From Thiobacillaceae bacterium (lineage in GTDB: Bacteria; Pseudomonadota; Gammaproteobacteria; Burkholderiales; Thiobacillaceae), in NCBI GenBank assembly GCA_024643305.1, contig JAHENE010000067.1:1-9019 (forward strand): DNA of 9,019 nucleotides, in the 5' to 3' direction. The translations under genes and the position numbers were made by a program. This document shows positions 6,300 to 9,019 of the stretch, piece after piece (within the stretch, counting starts at the first letter, position 1; every line of letters starts with the position of its first letter). The notes beneath the pieces were generated by a model. That model worked only from the letters and a program-made list of their open reading frames with translations, was not told where the DNA came from and did no database searches.

Positions 6300-6998
6300 A
6301 TGAAACCGAGATTGATCAGCTACAAACTATGCCCGTTCGTGCAGCGGGTGGCAATCGTGCTGAATCAGAAATCCATAGATCATGAGATCGAGTACATCGA
6401 CCTGGCCAAACCACCGGGATGGTTCCAGGAGCTGTCCCCATTCGGGAAGGTGCCCATCCTGCAAATCGAGAGTGCCGTTTTATGGGAATCGTCCGTCATC
6501 AACGAATATCTGGACGAGGTTTATCCGAACAGGCTTCACCCCGCCGACCCGGTGCTGCGTGCAAAGAACCGGAGCTGGATAGAGCACGGCAGCCAGTGCA
6601 CTTGGAGCATTTTTGATCTGGGTATCAAGGAAACGGAACAGGAATTCATAGAGGTTCTTGAAAGGCTGTTGAAGAAATTCGACATGCTGGAATCTTCAGT
6701 TGAAGGAATACCATTCTTTAACGGCACTGAATTTTCGCTTGTCGATGCCTGCTATGCACCCTTGTTGCAGAGGCTGCATTTTCTGGATGAGGTCAGGCCT
6801 GGAACGGTGGACAGGAATCGCCACCCTAAAATCAACGCATGGATGGAGATTCTGCTACAACACCCAGCCGTTCAGAAATCAAGCGCGCCAAGAATGGGGG
6901 AGCATTACAAGCGACTGCTCTGGAAAAGGCACGGCTACATTTCGCAATTTCTGGACAAGAGCCAACATGACCCCAATGTGCAGAAAGGGCTTTATTAG
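6300..6998 (+). CDS. Glutathione S-transferase family protein
   Basis: A 232-residue cytosolic GST-like protein. The N-terminal thioredoxin fold (about 1-80) starts MKPRLISYKLCPFVQR, with a probable catalytic Cys11 in the CPF motif as in omega-like GSTs. It continues with the cis-proline site KVPIL (Val51-Pro52) and the glutathione-binding ESSVINEYL (Glu63-Ser64). The helical C-terminal domain includes the FSLVDACYAPLL signature with the capping Asp149. A Cys-type active site favours thiol transfer or dehalogenation/deglutathionylation-like chemistry over classical conjugation, but the substrate is unknown. I prefer ATG 6300 to the in-frame ATG 6267. GGGGA lies four bases upstream of it, family homology starts there, and a TATGAT box overlaps the earlier codon. 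The gene is divergent from mmsA, and a response-regulator gene follows after 65 bases. Confidence 0.88.
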   Translation: MKPRLISYKLCPFVQRVAIVLNQKSIDHEIEYIDLAKPPGWFQELSPFGKVPILQIESAVLWESSVINEYLDEVYPNRLHPADPVLRAKNRSWIEHGSQCTWSIFDLGIKETEQEFIEVLERLLKKFDMLESSVEGIPFFNGTEFSLVDACYAPLLQRLHFLDEVRPGTVDRNRHPKINAWMEILLQHPAVQKSSAPRMGEHYKRLLWKRHGYISQFLDKSQHDPNVQKGLY

Positions 6999-7063
6999 TG
7001 CTTGCTGCCAAGGTACAAAGGTCTTTAATAGAATAAGGCGGTTTGGACAAGCCGGGGACGTGA

Positions 7064-7708
7064 ATGAAGATACTGGTTGCAGATGATCACCCGCTGATTC
7101 GAGAGGCACTACACCACCTGTTGCACCAGATAGATTCTGATGTGACGGTTCTGGAAGCCTGGGACTGCGAAAGTACCCGAAACAGCTTGGTGCAGCATGC
7201 TGATCTTGGTTTGCTGTTGCTTGACCTCAAGCTTCCAGGTGTTGGGGGTATGGCGCTGCTGAATGAGTTTCGCCGCAATTACCCCACGTTGCCGATAGTT
7301 GTCCTGTCGGGCACGGAGGATGCAAGCACGGTTCGCGAAATGCTGTCTCGTGGAGCCATGGGGTTTATCCCCAAATCCTCAAGTAACAATCTGATGTTGA
7401 GCGCGCTAAGGCTTGTTCTTTCTGGAGGCCGCTACGTTCCTCCGGTAGCGCTTGAAAACGAAGGTGGCGGCATCGTTGAAACGCCGAAATCTCTTGAAGC
7501 CCTGAACCTTACTGACCGGCAGCTGGATGTGTTAAAGCTGGTGGCGCAGGGAAAGTCCAATAAGCTTATTTGCCGCGAGCTCGGCCTGGCAGAACCAACA
7601 GTAAAAATTCATGTTACCGCCATTCTGCGCGCACTCAAGGTTGTGAGCAGGGCGGAGGCCATCGTAGCGGTTAATCGCCTCGGCTTGTTCTCGACAGTGG
7701 ATTCCTGA
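7064..7708 (+). CDS. NarL/LuxR-type response regulator
   Basis: A 214-residue two-component transcription factor. The receiver domain (about 1-120) has the acidic pocket Asp7-Asp8, the phospho-acceptor Asp54 (LLLDLKLPG), Ser82/Thr84 (VVLSGT) and Lys104 (FIPKSS), so phosphorylation should work. A LuxR-type helix-turn-helix fills about 147-208, with LTDRQLDVLKLVAQGKSNK, then LGLAEPTVKIHVTAILRAL. The architecture resembles the ErbR/AgmR class, which commonly works with soluble hybrid kinases like the one encoded downstream on the other strand. GGGGA six bases before ATG 7064 supports the start. The gene ends 21 bases from the convergent kinase gene. The target genes cannot be told from sequence. 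Confidence 0.93.
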   Translation: MKILVADDHPLIREALHHLLHQIDSDVTVLEAWDCESTRNSLVQHADLGLLLLDLKLPGVGGMALLNEFRRNYPTLPIVVLSGTEDASTVREMLSRGAMGFIPKSSSNNLMLSALRLVLSGGRYVPPVALENEGGGIVETPKSLEALNLTDRQLDVLKLVAQGKSNKLICRELGLAEPTVKIHVTAILRALKVVSRAEAIVAVNRLGLFSTVDS

Positions 7709-7711
7709 TAC

Positions 7712-7730
7712 GCGGTCATCATGTGACCGC
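7712..7730. terminator. Hairpin between response regulator and kinase genes
   Basis: Arms GCGGTCA (7712-7718) and TGACCGC (7724-7730) enclose a five-base loop in the 21-base gap between the two convergent stops, touching the kinase stop codon. No T-run follows in either direction. It could act as a shared bidirectional terminator or a 3'-end stabiliser. Confidence 0.4.
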
Positions 7731-8854
7731 TACGCAAGAAGATTTTCAATCAGCATGCGCAGGCGGGCCGGTTGCAGTGGCTTGTGCAGCAACATGAATC
7801 CATGGGCCATTGCTTCGCGCAGGCATTCCGGATCCGTGTCGCCCGTGATGAGGGCGGCAGGTATGTCTTTGCCAATTCGAGTGCGCAACTGTTTGATGAC
7901 TTCGATCCCGGTTTCCCCCTTGGGTAAGCGATAGTCGCAAATAATGGCGTTGGGGGTGGGCATGTCGCCGTCTATTCGGGCTAATGCTTCTTCGCCGGTA
8001 GCTGCGCTCGTCACACTGCATCCCCACTGGGAAATGATTCCTTCTATTGACTCGCGGACCAGCACGTCGTCATCCACAATCAAAATCAGTGCATCATCGA
8101 GTTTCTTCGTGCCAGAAACATCTGCCTCACCTATTTCTGGCGTGGGAGTTTCTGTGCTGCGTGGGAGCTGAACGGAAAATACGGAACCTTTCCCGGGTAT
8201 TGAGCGAACATCGATACGACCTCCCAACAGCCTGGCCAGGCGTGCTGAGATGGATAGGCCCAGCCCCAAGCCTTTTTTGCGATCACGCTCAGGGTTGTCT
8301 ACCTGATAAAACTCCTGAAAGATTGCCTGCTGTTGTTCCTGCGCGATCCCGATTCCGGTATCCCATACTTCGACTCGGACTTGATTCCCATGGCGGCGGC
8401 AGCCTACGAGAATTCCCCCTTGTTCTGTATAGCGCAGTGCATTGGCAACAAGATTGATCAATATCCTTTCCAGCAGTATCGGGTCGCTCAGAACCGCCAA
8501 ACTACTGCGCGCCACGCGAAAGCGAATTTCACGCGCCATGGCATCCGGAGCAAATGTGTTCTCAATTCTTTCCAGAACATTGTTGACGGGGATGGTGGTC
8601 AGATTGGGCGTCACGACACCGGCATCCAGCCGTGAAACGTCGAGCAGCGCATCCAGCAAGCCCTGCAGTGCAGTGACTGCAGCCTCGATCCTGCCTGCAA
8701 GATGTTTGGCCTCGGGCGTGATGTCGATGTTGTTGAGTTGTGCCACAAACAGACCCAGCGCGTGCATTGGCTGCCTGAGATCATGGCTGGCAGCAGCCAG
8801 GAATCGCGACTTGGCACGATTCGCGGCCACCAGTTCTTCGGTTCTTTCGGCCAC
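7730..8854 (-). CDS. Hybrid sensor histidine kinase (kinase core plus receiver)
   Basis: This is the catalytic part of a hybrid kinase that should phosphorylate its own receiver and, directly or by relay, the neighbouring response regulator. A coiled linker leads into the dimerisation domain with His24 (AAASHDLRQPMHAL). The ATPase domain follows: Asn134/Asn138 in INLVANALRY, the G1 box DTGIGI (Asp165), FQEFYQ and the G2 box GLGLGL (195-200). A C-terminal receiver (about 256-374) has DDD at 261-263, acceptor Asp307 in CDYRLP, Thr337 and Lys358. No transmembrane segment is visible, so it is probably cytoplasmic. Position 8854 is only a nominal GTG start with a poor Shine-Dalgarno. The frame continues upstream to a TGA at 8945-8947, with RLRESYAGLEQK just before the GTG, which is clearly part of the same coiled linker. 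The true 5' end lies in another frame. Confidence 0.88.
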   Translation of the reverse strand: MAERTEELVAANRAKSRFLAAASHDLRQPMHALGLFVAQLNNIDITPEAKHLAGRIEAAVTALQGLLDALLDVSRLDAGVVTPNLTTIPVNNVLERIENTFAPDAMAREIRFRVARSSLAVLSDPILLERILINLVANALRYTEQGGILVGCRRHGNQVRVEVWDTGIGIAQEQQQAIFQEFYQVDNPERDRKKGLGLGLSISARLARLLGGRIDVRSIPGKGSVFSVQLPRSTETPTPEIGEADVSGTKKLDDALILIVDDDVLVRESIEGIISQWGCSVTSAATGEEALARIDGDMPTPNAIICDYRLPKGETGIEVIKQLRTRIGKDIPAALITGDTDPECLREAMAHGFMLLHKPLQPARLRMLIENLLA

Positions 8855-9002
8855 TTTTTGTTCGAGTCCGGCATAGGATTCGCGCAGGCGAGTCTCCTCA
8901 CAAGGAATCCTTCTTCCAGATTGATTGCGCTCTAGGCCCGGCCATCAAATCGTCTATCAGCACTTGCTGGAAGATTTTCCGATAGTCAGGTTCATAGCCA
9001 AA
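8855..9002 (-). pseudogene. Frameshifted 5' end of the hybrid kinase gene
   Basis: Two minus-strand frames together read like a single N-terminal region. From 9002 to 8901 one frame gives 34 residues (FGYEPDYRKIFQQVL, continuing to SIWKKDSL) and then meets TGA at 8900-8898. From 8899 the kinase frame continues EETRLRESYAGLEQK into the kinase core. Dropping one base near 8900 would fuse these into one uninterrupted protein. A TGA at 9005-9003 also precedes the first segment directly, and an ATG at 9006 is one frame off, so a second disruption is possible. The gene is either decayed or contains sequence errors. The region beyond the window edge is not visible. Confidence 0.65.
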
Positions 9003-9019
9003 TCATAAGACTGGCCACG

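Noticed and set aside
5438..6385. Long plus-strand ORF (315 codons) opposite mmsA
   Set aside because: It is antisense to a well-supported enzyme gene, its composition is that of a GC-rich shadow frame, and it shows no domain.
1..9019. CRISPR array, tRNA/rRNA, insertion sequence or phage attachment site
   Set aside because: No regularly spaced repeats, cloverleaf, transposase, integrase or terminal inverted repeats with target duplications could be found by reading both strands.

Overview
The window looks like chromosomal DNA of a Gram-negative proteobacterium, most likely a betaproteobacterium. This is inferred from the moderately high GC (judged by eye), Shine-Dalgarno-led genes, Sec signal peptides on exported proteins, and the kind of LysR, GST, MmsA and hybrid-kinase proteins present. 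No rRNA, tRNA, CRISPR array, transposase or integrase is visible. No wholly new multi-gene system could be supported; the unusual signals are traces of genome rearrangement and gene decay.

Layout. 25-1332 (+) encodes a DAACS-family dicarboxylate/amino acid:cation symporter. 1474-1902 (-) encodes a small exported protein with eight cysteines and no recognised family. 1903-2426 holds no intact gene. It does contain a decayed copy of the last ~32 codons of an mmsA-type gene (2071-2169, -), which ends in a perfect 15-bp inverted repeat. 2427-2687 and 2684-3661 (both -) form a two-gene operon with an ATGA overlap: an exported alpha/beta hydrolase followed by a tiny exported protein with three cysteines. 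A LysR-type regulator (3766-4635, +) is divergent from that operon, and a 14-bp perfect palindrome lies between them. Intact mmsA (4700-6202, -) converges on lysR, and a GST-family gene (6300-6998, +) is divergent from mmsA. A NarL/LuxR-type response regulator (7064-7708, +) meets a hybrid sensor histidine kinase (7730 to about 9000, -) tail to tail. The kinase's 5' end is split by at least one frameshift.

How the genes fit together. The symporter imports C4-dicarboxylates or acidic amino acids. MmsA converts methylmalonate or malonate semialdehyde to propionyl-CoA or acetyl-CoA. Both fit organic- and amino-acid catabolism, but nothing shows that they are co-regulated. The LysR protein most plausibly controls the divergent hydrolase operon and itself. 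The response regulator and hybrid kinase probably form one phosphorelay, if the kinase is functional.

The two mmsA 3' ends lie in the same orientation about 2.6 kb apart and bracket the small protein, hydrolase and lysR genes. That block therefore looks like an accessory insertion, or a scar left where a second mmsA copy was lost.
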